Below are positions 45,901 to 58,900 of a stretch of 64,000 nucleotides of DNA, piece by piece. This DNA comes from Dryas octopetala (lineage: Eukaryota; Streptophyta; Magnoliopsida; Rosales; Rosaceae): assembly GCA_963921425.1 (NCBI GenBank), contig OY992833.1, forward strand, positions 7,289,228 through 7,353,227, in the 5' to 3' direction. Position numbers and translations under genes: made by a program. A model generated the notes under the pieces. It had not been told where the DNA came from, ran no database searches, and saw only the letters and a program-made list of their open reading frames with translations. Each line of letters begins with the position of its first letter. The stretch's first letter is position 1.

Positions 45901-45980
45901 AAAAATAAAATGCAGAAAGGCACTAACCTAAACTAAGAGAAGATAAGAGCTAATTTGAGAAGTGCCCAAGTTCTGCTAAA

Positions 45981-46112
45981 CCTCGCCGAACCCAACTCTA
46001 CTGAACCAAGGAAACGCCGCAGACCTCGCCGAAACCCAAGTCTGCTGAACCAAGGAAATGCCGCAAACCTCGCCGAACCCAAGTCTACTGAACCAAGGAA
46101 ACGTCGCAGACC
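45981..46112. repeat. Three 43-44 bp tandem units near the 3' end of the Tat element
   Basis: Units begin CCTCGCCGAA at 45981, 46024 and 46068. Degenerate GCCGAAC words continue to about 46300. Tandem repeats between the ORFs and the 3' LTR are a known trait of Tat/Ogre elements and have seeded satellites elsewhere. The units lie just upstream of the antisense gene, so they could also be its leader. Confidence 0.8.
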
Positions 46113-46852
46113 CCCCATCGAACGCCACCAGCTTCGCTGAACAGCTGAACGCACGCAGCAAGTCACGCCGAACCGCCGAGCGCCCAGGCCTTACTGAACT
46201 GCCGAACCCAGCAACCTTGCTGAATCGTCGAACTGCCGAACCCAGAGTTGCTAGATCGCCAAGACTCGCCGAACAAGAAGACTCGAATTCTCGCAGCCGA
46301 AACGGCAAGCAAGTTGCATGTTGTCGTCACCGGACCTCAACTCTGGTGAGACGCGAAGAGGGTCGCGTTACTGAAATTCAGGAAACCCAAGCCTTGACAG
46401 CGTGTTTGGAGACCAAAGCCGACTTCGATGCCGAGAGCTACTAGCAAACTGCGAGACAAACAGATGCGATGATCGTGCGCAAGTCTGATGTGGTGCACAG
46501 TCGGTGGCGGCGAACGCGGCTGTGCAAGAATTCAATGGTGAGGCAGCCCAGATGAGTAATAGGGAGATATGGCACCGAGAAGGATAAGTGGTGAAATTTT
46601 ATTCAAAACATGAAAGGAGTTCGCGCAGGTGATGATGTCTTCTCCTTAAAATTGCTTTTTAATGGTTTAAAGATGTTTATTTAATTTGAAAATTGGCTAA
46701 TATTTATCCGGCCCAACTAGGTATGTGATAAAGTCTATCATATTAATTTTATTTAAATTAGTGAAAAATTAGGAAATCTAGATAATAAAGGAAAATAATT
46801 GATTTTTCTTTAATTAAATCTATAGAGATTAAATTACAGAAAAAGGGAGCAT

Positions 46853-47375
46853 TATAGGGGAGATTATTTTCCTGAGCCCAAAATTTGAAGTTTGAAGCCT
46901 AGAGTATCAAACAACATTTGGGCTGAACCCATAAGAGTAATTTAACTGAGTTTGGGTTTGTGAAGCTATTCTGTTGAAAAGCCCAGGATGTAGTTAAGTT
47001 TATCCTCATGACTAAATTCAATTGAAAACGTGGGCGTGAAGTGCAAGTAACATCACGCAAAGATCAGGATGGAAGACGCGTGGAAGGAGAAACTTGCGCC
47101 TTACGTCGTGAACTTTATCCACAAGAAATCTTCGACTATATATACGTAATCATAGTCATTGGAGAAGGTACGCAATCCAACCATTTGAGCATTTATTTGC
47201 ATCAGACATAAAACTAACTTGAGCGTCGGAGTATCTTTTGTAGGTACCTCACCCGCCGTACAAAAACAAACTCAAATCAAAGTCATATGGCGGGCGTGAT
47301 CCAGAGTTCAATTCCAAAGTCAACATCAACAACCTGCAGGCCAAGTTATCTTCTTTGAAGATTTTGGGTCCAACA
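46853..47375 (+). repeat. 3' LTR of the Tat-lineage gypsy element
   Basis: It runs from TATAGGGGAGATTATTTTCC to GGGTCCAACA. It is preceded by AGAAAAAGGGAGC (46838-46850), a candidate polypurine tract. The starting TG is mutated to TA. After it comes GGCAG, which also occurs at 36724-36728 but 14 bp before the 5' LTR start. Confidence 0.87.
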
Positions 47376-48570
47376 GGCAGCCAGCAAACGGAGGTTCAAG
47401 GGCGCAGCGGAGCCAGTAATGAGCAGTTGGGAGAGGTTGTATCATGGTGATTTTCTCATGATGAAGTTGCACAACTCGTGGGACTTCTGCATGTGTCTAT
47501 TACCACTTCAATGGAGCCCCTACTAACCTGATTTTAAACTCTATTCGAAATTCGTCCCAAAAAGAAACTCCTTTCAAAATTCAACTTGCAGGCACTCTTT
47601 TATCTAGTCATACGCATCCCACTTCCATTCCCTCTACGGCCCCACCCGCCACCCTTGCAACATTTTTGACCAACTAGTTCCACAACAAACGCCCTTCTCT
47701 ACTGCCCCACATCTAAATTTTCCACAATACTCGGCCCCATTTTTTTCAAGTTAAACAATCTTTTAGTTTCTAACCGTCTGTAATTGTATCCCAGACAAGC
47801 ATTAGGGACTGGCAAATATCTCACAACTTAGTTGCAGTGGCTTTGTCATCATCATTATTCAAGTTTTTATCCAAGCTGATGGTGATATGGTGGATGAGGC
47901 TGGACCTCTTGGTTTTTTTCACTGTCATTTGTCATGGCATTTATAGTGATTGCCATCAGGCAGCGTACCTCCAAACTAAGCATGTGCTTGTGCTTCCTCA
48001 TTTTCAAGTATGGATTGCATGTCGCCCTACTTGGTTATCTCATGAACTTGTTTCTCATAATTGCTAAATAAAGTACATCTTTTCAGAGAAAGAACAAAAA
48101 AAAAAAAAGTACTAAATTATGCAGACCAATGCACCGGCCAGTATTGCAATAAATTTTCAGCATTCCATCTAGAAGTCAAAACATTAGAGAACTTAAAAGT
48201 TAAAACAGAGTGGGAAATAAAGTTACCAACAAAGGAAGAAATGAACTGTACAATACGCAAAATTCATTCAGTGGAAGAAACAAACTTGACTTATTTGATG
48301 AACTACAAAACAATGGTTCATTATATGTACAACTTTTTCCAAGAACACATGGAGATTCGGATCACTACAAAATGTGCAAGAAAAATTTCCCTCATAATTT
48401 CCCTCGTACACATTTGAGTCAATTTCTCTACTTCAGCAATATGAAGTCTAACCTGGTAATGCAACATAATTAGTCTAATATGAAGTCAATTACGGTTGCT
48501 GCTACCTTCTTGAACCCATTTTAACCTTGGACCTCTGTAGTTGCTTGCTTCACTGTCACTTTAGGAAACA
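47376..48570. other. Intergenic DNA downstream of the bHLH gene; no gene seen
   Basis: Contains pyrimidine-rich stretches (47600-47740) and short ORFs at 47837-48473 without motifs. Part of it should hold the 3' UTR and polyadenylation region of the minus-strand bHLH gene; AATAAA-type words cannot be ranked by eye. Confidence 0.5.
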
Positions 48571-51500
48571 TTATGAGGTTGGTTTGCAGCCGCAAGTGCA
48601 ATTTTCAAGATCATTGTGAAGATCCTGTGAGAGATTGAGGGACATGAAAGAAAATATTATAAATGAGATTTGTGGAAGAAATGGAAGGACAGTCCAATGC
48701 TTAAAATTCTTATCTTATAACTATATTAGTGAGATCAAAAGTTGAACTTTATAACATTAAATAATAAAATTCTTATCAAAAGATAAATCTACTAGGAACA
48801 CTCTAATTAATGCACATGCACAAGTTTAACATAAGAAAATGAAATTTGTAATGAAATTTTCAAAAATATATGAACAAATCTTAGTAAATTAAAGTCATCG
48901 TAGATGAAAACCCAAAAAGCACATATATAACATGTAAGGGTATAGAGCAATTCTATTACTAGCAAACAAAGTTTTCATATAAGATAAGTCTTGAAGTTGG
49001 CACATTTTGAAGTAACAATTTACAAACCTGGACTTGATTTTGAAGGCCTTTGATATGTTGTACGGCCAAGTCCAACATGTCTGCATAGCTTGTTTGCTGG
49101 AGAAAAGTTCACAGGTCTTAAGTATGAGATAGGTTTCATAATGGGGCCCCATCATAAAGTTACAATAAAATGCTCATCACAATTATGTCCATATGAACAC
49201 TAATAAGTTGCAGGGTCATCCACACCTAGTCCAGACCAGGTCTTATATGGGGAGTCCTTTATGTCAATCCTATACAAGATTCATGTGTAAAGGATTCCCG
49301 TATATGATCCCATCCAAACAAGCTTTCCTTTATATATTGGCATAAAGAATTCCCGTAAAGGATCCGACCCGGATCAGGTGTGGATGACCCGGGTGTGGAT
49401 GCGAGAATCCCTGTACTAACATGTGCTACTAGAAAAATATAGTGGTTTGTTTGTATTACCTTGTCTAACATGGGAGTAATGGCTTAAATAAAATTGCATA
49501 ACAGATTTACTCATGCACCGACTATTAAAGCAAAGCAGCTGCCCACATAACAATGACATTGGGAAACTATCTCAGGATTAAAGTCCATCATACATTGTTT
49601 CAATTTTCATGTTAAACATATATTCATTAAATTATTTGATCGTTTTACACAAACCATAAGATCTGATGTGAGTAGATTGACAAAAGCTAATTATTTACTC
49701 TTTCTTTATACTTCTTTGAAACTTGGAATTGAGAGTTTCATTAGGAGAACTTGCCATAGTCTGAATTGTACATGCATGCAAATCCCACCAGTGCATTAAA
49801 AAAAATTAAAACATAACAATAAAAAATTTCAAGAAACGCCCTCTAACTGATTAAAATAAAAACGTAGACAAAGAGTACAGGAATTAAGAGTTCAACTAGA
49901 ATGTACATGCTTCATAAGAAGTGATGAGCACCATATTTGCAATTTTGCATGGTGATTCCAATAACTTAATATATCATTTTTAGCTCATACAAGTTAGAAA
50001 ATATCATCGATTTTTTCTTTTCTGCTGCTTACGACAACAACACTAGTTTACTCTGAAATTAATTTGCTTTATCATGAACCACAACAAGCAGGTAGGGGGG
50101 GACTCACACCCTAGTAACATTCACACCAAATATATGTTGCCAGTAACATTCAGCTATCCAGATTTACAAGAGTCGTCAATTATTACCTTATCCATGTTAG
50201 GAACAAGGTCTTGTAGTTTTTTTAACTTCCCACTTATTCTAGTTCTTCTCTCCTGTATATATAAACAAAAGACACAAGTCAACAGTACAGAAAAATAAAC
50301 ATAAAGTACATATTAAGAAGCAATTTCACCTCACTTTCTCTAGTCTCGGTATAGAGATGAGATATGGCATATTGACAACATTCTCACCACACAAGTGAGA
50401 TGCACTATAACGTAATCACAACTTATTGCACACCATACTGTAGGGCTACTATGCAACTAACAATTGTTAAACCAATCTAATTGATATGAAGGAAAAAGAT
50501 AATTTAGATATTCTGTCCTTTTAACAACATATATGTGTGCATGCTCCGATATCTACGCTATTTTTTTTTATCTACACTTAAGTGCATCTCTTGTGGTTTT
50601 TAAAGTACTACTACATATGTAACAGCAGAAGTAAAACAATCACCATCTTATCCCTCTCCACTTCTTTCACTTTCCATAAATCTGTTGGTTTCACCTTGCT
50701 ACTGTCCACCCTTGAGCATCAATCTTCATACCAGAGCTCATAGTTGCAATATAATACATCATTTCATATCATTATGACACTGCCAGACTCCTATAGTGCT
50801 TTGACTACTTTCTAATACAAAACCTAGCACCACCTGATTGCCTTACTGCACCAACAGTAAGCTGAGCCTTCCTTTTTCTCTGCTTAATCCTGTGAATGTT
50901 ACCTGGGTGCACTGACTGTGCAGTAGTGAACATGTTTGAACCCACCCAAACTCTTTACATTCAGTAAAATTGAAAGTTCTCATTTACTAGAGGTGAAACA
51001 ATAACATTGTAGGCAACCTGGATGTGTGTTATCTGTTATACGAGCCAATGTTTCATATACAGCACAGGCTGCACAGCTGGTCTGGGTTATGATACCATAA
51101 ACAACGATCTGGTGCATCCACCAAGTTCTATCCTAATTCTCATACTCACACCGTTGAAGAACCTCAACTATAAATGCTTGGCTAGAGCTAAAACACAACC
51201 AAGAGAAAAAGAAAAACAATGGTTCTTGACCCTTATTCCCTCGGATTCCTAGAATCTGATTCTGCACAACAAACATATCCTAGTTGTACTTAGAATTTAA
51301 GACCAAACATCATATTCAGTTCAATAAGCACTTCAAGGCCGGCCTTGTTTTAGGATTTTATCAACATTCTTCATTGTGACTGTTTAAATTTCAATATTAT
51401 GAACAAGTAGCTTTGAAGCTCAGTACAAGCTAAAACTTGTTATGGAAATGGTAGGCCATTCCATCTTATAATATTTCTTGTGAGACTGGAAGGAAGACAT

Positions 51501-54481
51501 CATAATCCAAACAGCATGGACCTCGACAGGAAATAAATGTGTAGAATCAGTTTTAGGATTGTAGAGAAAAATTGCACTTCAACATTTCCATGACTAGTGA
51601 TGATAGCCTTCCATTTCTAGAAATGGTCCCTTTCGTTCATATTGATTGAATTTTACCAAAGGACATATGGACCTAAATGGACCTATTCAATATATTGTGG
51701 TTAGGCATGCTGTAAGAAAATCATATTATCTCTTCAATGTTTACTAACCCTTTCTGCAATGCTTCTGGGATGAGTTGCACAGCCACGCTTAGCACGGATC
51801 TTGCAAGGAACAGAATCTTCAGGGATGTGTAGTAGTTTCTCTACTGTTGCCATTTCTAAAGTTGTCTGGGGCAGGCTAAACTGAAATAGACAATGAATCA
51901 AATTATTAAACAGAAAAATTTGCAACTCACCATGAACCAGAGACTAAAATTAAAGTGAGTAATCAAGGTGACGGACTTCCAAACAAAATTCCATCATAAA
52001 CTACAACATGGAACATTGGTACCATTATGATATTATCATATATTAAAGTGAGATAAGAGCAGACCGTTCCTTAGTTAGAGCTACATTTGGTACATTTGAG
52101 GGTTCAATTATGTAATCTCATCTTTTAAAGAGAGGAAGAGTTGGAGAAGTATTATCCCATATCCATTTGACATGTCAGTAAGAATCACAAAAGAACAGAA
52201 AAGTGTACGACTGGGATATAATGAAAATGTAATCATGTTTTCCTATAGTTCTAATCGTTTTTTAAAAGGAAAATAGTTTAGAACTACAATAGTCATGTTG
52301 GCTATAATTCTAATCGTTCTTCTTATAAGGAAAATAGGTTTGAGCTGTAGTATTCACGTTTCTTGTAGTTCTAGCCAGGATGTAATGTAATTACAAATGT
52401 CTTATGATTTTATGTTACTTATATATTAATGTGGTCCTTCTTCAATTTTAACATTTTCTTTTCTTTGGTAACATACATATATCGCATTTTGAGTTGCAAT
52501 AAAAAAATGTTTAAACAGTAATGTGCAAGTTGGTTCATTAGACTAATTGATGCAGATTCAAAGGACCTAAAAATATTAATTATATGCAAAGTACCTGAGA
52601 TTCCAAAGCATTGAGGCAGTTATATAAGTCACCATCCACATTTTTAGCTCGTTTGCTTGGTGGAGCCGAAAAGACAATAGAATTGGTATTATCCCAGGAG
52701 TCCATCCCAAAGCTAGTAGTGGGATAAGAATGCATGGCACTATGGTGGCCGTTGTTAGAGCTAACACCTTCAACAGCATCTTCACTTACTTCAGAGATTT
52801 GAGAAAGAGAATCTTGCCTAGTGAAGCTCAACTGAGACTTTAACCTTGTTACTCCATGGCCACCATTAGTGCCACCTTGTGAGCTATAGCTTCCAGCTCC
52901 CCTTGTAACTGAAAATCCTCCTGTTCACATTGTTGAAAATGAAAGATGATCTTTAAACCCATTTTGGTGATGATAATCATCATGATCATGACCACGAAGA
53001 TAATTACTATGCCATTAATAGTAACATCTATAACATGTTAGACCCTTGAATACCATGAACACAGTTTAGTGGATAAATAGATAATTCAAAGGTTACGAAG
53101 CCTATTATTTTTCACATACATTGACATAAATTTTCACTCTGACTAATCAATAAACAACATGAACAATTGTGTGTCAAAAAGATGAGATAATTTTTTTGGG
53201 TGAAGACATTCCTGTTTTTAGAAGTTACATTAAACCTAAACTTCTCTCTTTTCAGAAGTAGTATGGGTTATACTAACATATAAAACAAAAGAATTTTCTG
53301 CAAAAAATTATAAAAATCAATTAAACAAACTTATAAATAAGATGGTAATTTACCAAGTAAATAATATAATCACACATATTAAAATAATCTAAGTTGGTAC
53401 GCGTCTTGAAGAGCCAAAGTGAAAGCACTTTGATTAAGAAGATCGATAACAAGCAATAAGCAACACACTTCTCCTGAGTTCTCCCACATCGTCATTGTAA
53501 ATTTTCCAAACATAATAATCACCTCTTTGGGTAAAAAAAAAAAAATAGTAACTTGACAAACATCATCATCCTTCAATGTGAGTATGTGACCCATCCTAAA
53601 AATTAATTTCTAAAATAGATAAATAAATAAAATAATGGAAAATACACCTACCTAACCCAACCCATGCTTACACGTGATTCGTGGGCTTGGTCCAGGTTGA
53701 TGTGAATAAAATCAAAATATTTTCTTTCTTTCTTTTGTTTGTGCAAAAAAAGGTTTTTATGTTTTGTTTGCCTACCCCAAAATTAACGAATATTGGATAA
53801 GGATTGAAGAATGTTATTTTCGTAATAAAACGAACTTCAACGGACATTTTAGTTAATTCGTACAAGGTCAACGTGTACTTCCCCAGACCCACTTGGAGCT
53901 TGGCTAGGAGTGAGTAACCACGAGTCCACGACAGGTGACAGTCAAAAACCCAAAATAACCCCAATGCAAACCACGCAACAACCCTCACCTACCAAGGACA
54001 AAAGCGTCATTGCACAAATCCAGTTGAAAAAAAGGAAGGACAAAGGCGTACCATTATTATCAGTAGCGGTGAGATGGCTGAGGAAGCCAGCTGGAGAGCT
54101 CCGCTGACGAACCAAAGCCGCCGACGAAGAGCAAGGCGAAGTCGAAGAAGATCCAATCGCTGCGGCGACCATCTCATTATTCAGACCGTACGATCGGAGC
54201 AACGGCTTGGTGTCCCTGTGAGAACCGCTGGATGAGTTGACTTTGAAGGTTGACTCAGATGTGGTGAGGGAGGAGGAGTCGCCTTCTCCGCCGCTGGATA
54301 AGTAGTGGCCGACTAAGGAGGTGGGAGGCGGGTGAGATCGGAGGGCGGAGAATTCGCGGTGGATGACGGAATCCACGGCGGAGGTTAGGAGGGAGCCCGG
54401 GGCGGAGCCGTAGCGGGTGAGGCCGCTTGGGCTTGGGCCCATGGGCTTTTGGGATGAGGAGGATGAGCTTGAGGGGTACAT
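48571..54481 (-). CDS. bHLH128-like: bHLH transcription factor, bHLH128-like (six exons, 358 aa)
   Basis: Exons: 54481-54052, 52920-52595, 51880-51749, 50252-50187, 49096-49028 and 48624-48571. All introns are GT-AG and the phases join exactly (1077 nt). The protein has a Ser-rich N-terminus (MYPSSSSSSSQKPMG), conserved LVRQRSSPAGFLSHL and SQLSFTRQDSLSQISE blocks, and an FSAPPSKRAK motif. The bHLH is split over exons 3-5: RGCATHPRSIAERERRTRISG (basic, with the DNA-contacting Glu and Arg), KLKKLQDLVPNMDK (helix 1, loop) and QTSYADMLDLAVQHIKGLQ (helix 2). The tail is CTCGCKPTS. The family binds E-box/G-box DNA in the nucleus as dimers; relatives (FBH, bHLH122-130) act in flowering and stress control. 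The GKLKKLQ and CTCGC words point to bHLH128 rather than the others. All key residues are present and the gene looks functional. Confidence 0.93.
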
Positions 54482-54520
54482 GTATGTCAGTATGTATGTA
54501 GGAGCAGCTGCTTCTGGTTT

Positions 54521-54521
<1 letters not shown>

Positions 54522-54562
<41 letters not shown>
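54522..54562. repeat. (GA)n microsatellite in the 5' UTR of the bHLH gene
   Basis: About 41 bp of GA on the plus strand, so CT in the transcript, ending 41 bp upstream of the start codon. CT tracts in 5' leaders are common in plants and may bind GAGA-type (BBR/BPC) factors. Length is likely variable between individuals. Confidence 0.85.
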
Positions 54563-54564
<2 letters not shown>

Positions 54565-55549
54565 AAAAAGAGGGAAGATCGTTTTTGGAAAGGAGGAGGG
54601 ATGAGGAAGGATTGCTTGTTGGGGAAATTCTAAGGGGGGTGATTAAATCACTTGCGGGTGACGGGATTCTTTTTCGTCACCCTTTGAGGAATCTTAAAGG
54701 GAAGTCAGAGACTCAGAATAAGTGGTGAGTTTGCTACACGTGCGCCAACCTTTTCTTGGTTCCTTGTTAGTTCTTTCCAGCTTCGATTTGCATTTTGCAT
54801 TTCTTCTTTGTTCTTATGATCTTATCTTTGTTTTTCTATTTTAGACCAAACCTTCCAACTAGTCCTTGGATCCCTTGCACTAAAAAGGTAAAGCATTTGG
54901 TTGCTTGATATTATTTATTGTTTTTGAGATTGTTGCAATGTTTGCCCTTGCTTACATTTGGACACATTAAATATGACTTTTTTTGTTGCAATGTTTGCCC
55001 AATATAACCTCCATCATTTAAACATATACACAACAACATAAATAAATAAGAAGCTTTAAAAAATAAAAATAAAAAATATTGTTTCCTTAGTCCATGGCCA
55101 TGGGCGAGCAGCATTCAAGGGGTACTACACCATGAGTAAGCATTGTCCTTGACAGCTGCGATGTAATTTGGGTCAGTTTCTAGTCAAGTTTCAAATACTT
55201 TTAACTGTTAATCAATAACATGTTATTAATTGAAAATTACAATCTTATTTTTAAAATTTTTAAAGTTTTTTGTGTATTAATATTTCAAATAACATGTAAC
55301 AAAAAATTAATGTAAGTGACTATTATTTAGACGTGATAAACCAACAATTACAATTATGAGTATTCGAACACCTTGGTCAATCAATGAACGTTGGATGCAA
55401 ATCAAACCCAACACTTTTTTTTTTGGCCACTAATCAAACCCAACACTTAAAAGTGAATTAGGATCATCTATTTTTAGATGGCTGAATTATTTTGTTCAAA
55501 ATATCTTATTTGGCTTTATTTATCATCGACTCCAAAATCATATGTCACT
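54563..55549. promoter_or_regulatory. Presumed promoter and upstream region of the bHLH gene
   Basis: Upstream of a minus-strand gene, so transcription should start within the first few hundred bases. A CACGTG E-box/G-box lies at about 54736-54741 (ctacacgtgcgcc), a site type bound by bHLH proteins themselves. No clear TATA box was chosen. The rest is AT-rich without genes. Confidence 0.4.
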
Positions 55550-55558
55550 TTTTTAAAA

Positions 55559-55990
55559 GGGTTTTTTTTATATTTAGTATTTGAACTTTGACTATTGTCT
55601 TAATGTGGTACCTAAACTTTTATTTGTCCCAATTGAGTACCTAAACTTTTATTTTGTGTCTAATAGGTACCAAAATAAATTTCTGTTAAAATTGTCAACA
55701 AAAGTTATGGGCAATATAGTCACTTCAAAAAATTTATTTTTTAATTTTAATTTTTAATTTTTTTTGTTTGTTGTGTGTTTTTTTTTAATAATTTTAAACA
55801 TATAAAGAAAATAATTAAAATATACTTTGACTATATTGCCCCTAATTTTTATTGACAATTTTAACAAAAATTCATTTTGGTATCTATTAGACACAAATAA
55901 AAGTTTAGGTACTCAATTGGAACAAATAAAAGTTTAAGTACCACATTAAAACAAGAGTCAAAGTTTAAGTACTAAATATGAAATAAACCC
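55559..55990. mobile_element. Foldback Mutator-like MITE, TSD TTTTTAAAA
   Basis: The two halves are inverted repeats of nearly 190 bp each (GGGTTT...AAACCC outermost, with ATATTTAGTA and CTAAATAT inside) around a short T-rich centre at about 55730-55790. The 9-bp duplication TTTTTAAAA (55550-55558, 55991-55999) fits Mutator-type transposition. No ORF. Confidence 0.85.
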
Positions 55991-55999
55991 TTTTTAAAA

Positions 56000-58900
56000 A
56001 AGAAAAAGAAATACATAAACAAAAATCAAGGGATGTTGCACGAGTTGTTTGGCTTTGCACCAATACAACTTCTCATTGGCTTGGAACTCCTGTGCAATAT
56101 CCACAACATGTACTTAAATAATGTGAATGGTTCAATGAATCCCATTATCAAGGCAAAGAATCATAAATGAAATAATATAGAAAATAAAAGTAAAAAGAGT
56201 ACGAATTAAACCACCCACGTGCAGCAGCCTCACTGCCTCACCTGTGAAATTTGATTGGTCGACAGTGTGTCACAGACACACAAATAGGTGGGGGTAACAT
56301 TTATCATTTACTATATTTTTGCAGATAACATGTTGTATTATATTCTTGTGCTGACGTGTCAGTCACCCATAGGTCAAAAAAGTAATGGTTAAGATTATAA
56401 AGGAAAAGGTGATTATCAATCTTAATCATTGTACTGGTTGTCAAGGTGAATTGAACTTTTGCTTAGGCCCAAGTTGGCTGAGATTCAATGTATTTGTATT
56501 TTGTGAGTCCAAGATGGTCACCCACGTTGAAAATGCCCCTCCTGACCCACCAGGGACTAGTGAATTGCAGCACATCAGTGAAGTGACCACTACAAATTAC
56601 AGAAAACTTCTCTGACATTGCTTCGTATACGATGTGTCTGCTGAGTTTCAAAACCATGGGCAAAATCAAGGAGTAAAATTTTAATTTGAAAAAATTGTTT
56701 AATGAAATCAAAATTTTTATAAAAATTTTGATTTTGATAAAATTAGATAAAAGTAATGAAAATTATTATCAAAATATAAAAATTTTGAATAAAACTTGAT
56801 TATATGTTTATTTAATATATTATCTATTATATTAAAAAAAATATTAAAAAAATTAAATTATATATTAGATTTCATGTGATATAAGGTGAATATAATGCGT
56901 ACTGGAGACAAATATTGTTAAAAAAATGAGTCACTAATTAATAATTAATTCTATATTGTTTAAGATATAATATAGGATGTTTGGGTTTAGACCCTTTAGA
57001 GTATTTTTAATTATTTTTTATATAGAAATATATTATGGTTTTAAAACAACTAAACCAAACACCAAAATGGCCAAATCAAACCCCAAATAAAATCTCAAAT
57101 TTTTTATTTTCTTTCCAATTGCCTAAAGACTCCAAATCTCAATCGACCCTAAAACTTTTTTTTTCTTTTTTTTTTCTTTTCTCTTCTTTTGTTTCTTTCA
57201 TTTTCCTCTTCTTCCCCCGTGACTTCCAGTGGTCTTCATCTTCCACTCTTCCTCTTTTTTCTTTCCTTTTTCTTTTCTTCCACACTTCCAGTTTTTCTTC
57301 TCCTTTGTTTATCTCTCCTAGTCCCTCACTCCCTCCTCCCTTCCTAATCCCTTTCTTCCTTCTCCCTCCCCCGATCTCCTTCTCTTCCTCCTCTCCCTCC
57401 CCGGATCTCTTTACTCCCTCCGACGACGGTGCGCCTCTGCAGCTTCCTCCTTGATCTCTTCTCTCCCTCTGGCGACGGCGCTCTGCCTTTGCCTCCCATC
57501 TCCCTCCGGTCTTTGCCTCCCCTCTCTCCCTCTAGTCTCTACATCGAAAATTTTGGCGAAATTTTTTGAAATTAATTTGGTATGGTGTTAAAATTTTCAT
57601 ACCCCTAAAAAACAGAATTTTCGGCAAAATTTGCCAAAAATTTTGAAATTTTACTCTTTGAGCACAATAGAAGTTAACCAATCCAGCCTTTGGAAACAAT
57701 TAGGGATGGAAAGGGCGCAAAGCCGACCTTGAGTTTTTGGAGGCCGGCAAAATTTAAAATGAGGCCCTTGTATAACTTTATAAGTACATATAATTTTTTT
57801 TAAAAAAAAAAAGATTGAAAATCATAATATTTAAAAAAAATTTACTTAAAAGGTGTCCTTCAAGCTAATTATAGGTCAAATATAATTTTGTTTGTTTTTT
57901 CTTTCAATTTATAAACAAATTCCTCATGTTATGAGAAAAATAATATATTCATATTAACAAAAGTTCATGTTAATTAGAATATAAAGGAAATTATAGAAGT
58001 TACCAAAAAAAATTAATTAGAATATATAAATTTATATTCATGTTATTACAACTCATATTCATATTCATATTCATGTTATCAGATTATAAAAAACTGAAAT
58101 ATATTTATGTTTAAGTTAATCAAGATAAAAAGAAAAGAAAAAGAAAAGAACAAAAACTAATATGTACTTGGGGCTCAGACTTCTAAAGGGGCCTGAGTTT
58201 TATTGGGGCCCGACTCACCACATATTCAAAAGTGTAGAAAAATAGTTAAAAGATTGAAGACCTTACAAAGATTCGAACTGGGGCCTCCATTATGGAAGGT
58301 TAGCGCTAACCACACAAACTAAGCTCAATTTCATTATATGTACCAGTCACACCCCAAAGTGGGGTCTAACACATTGAGCATGTGGCAGTGCCACATTGGT
58401 CTTCAACCTCAACACACTCTCATTAAAAGCCTAATGAAAATATGTCAAGACCAAAAATCAATGTAAGGCACTTAAAATATAATAACCTAGTTCCAAATAG
58501 TGGGAATTTTTTTTTTTCAATTTTTAATAACAAATAATCAAAGTAAACTGAAAAAGAAGCTTTTTATAAAGGGTGAGCTTTTGGTTATTCACTTATATGA
58601 AATCAATTTCCAAGTATATAAACAGACCATTTGTTTTGAAATCATTTAAGCAAAACAGTGTAAAAGGAATTAAAATCCAAATGAAAGTGAAAGCCTTATT
58701 GCAAACTCTATTTTCGGTGTAAACAGAGCAAGGTTCCAAGTATTTAAATAATAAACGAGACAATAGTATATGAGCCATGCTAATCCTTAATTAAAACTAA
58801 ATATCAAATTTTTCAACTAAAACATAAAGAGATGTGGTAAGTGGATGTTACACACTCATCCATAATGGGATCCTCTTCTTCATCACTCGAAAACTTTGAT

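Noticed and set aside
46058-46444. 128-codon ORF across the GCCGAAC repeats
   Set aside because: It follows repeat periodicity and has no counterpart to known Tat proteins.
54255-54566. Upstream ORF starting in the CT tract of the bHLH leader
   Set aside because: It is a Leu-Ser repeat from the microsatellite, in another frame than the well-supported exon 1.
57035-57454. 139-codon ORF rich in Ser, Phe and Pro
   Set aside because: It lies wholly in a T/C-rich tract and has no motif; the composition alone avoids stops.
56671-57660. DNA transposon with GAGTAAAATTT ends
   Set aside because: The inverted ends match over only about 12 bp and no target duplication was found, so chance in AT-rich DNA is likely.
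58190-58330. A tRNA gene on the minus strand
   Set aside because: Box A and B-like words are present, but I could not form the acceptor and anticodon stems. Kept only as a SINE-like fragment.
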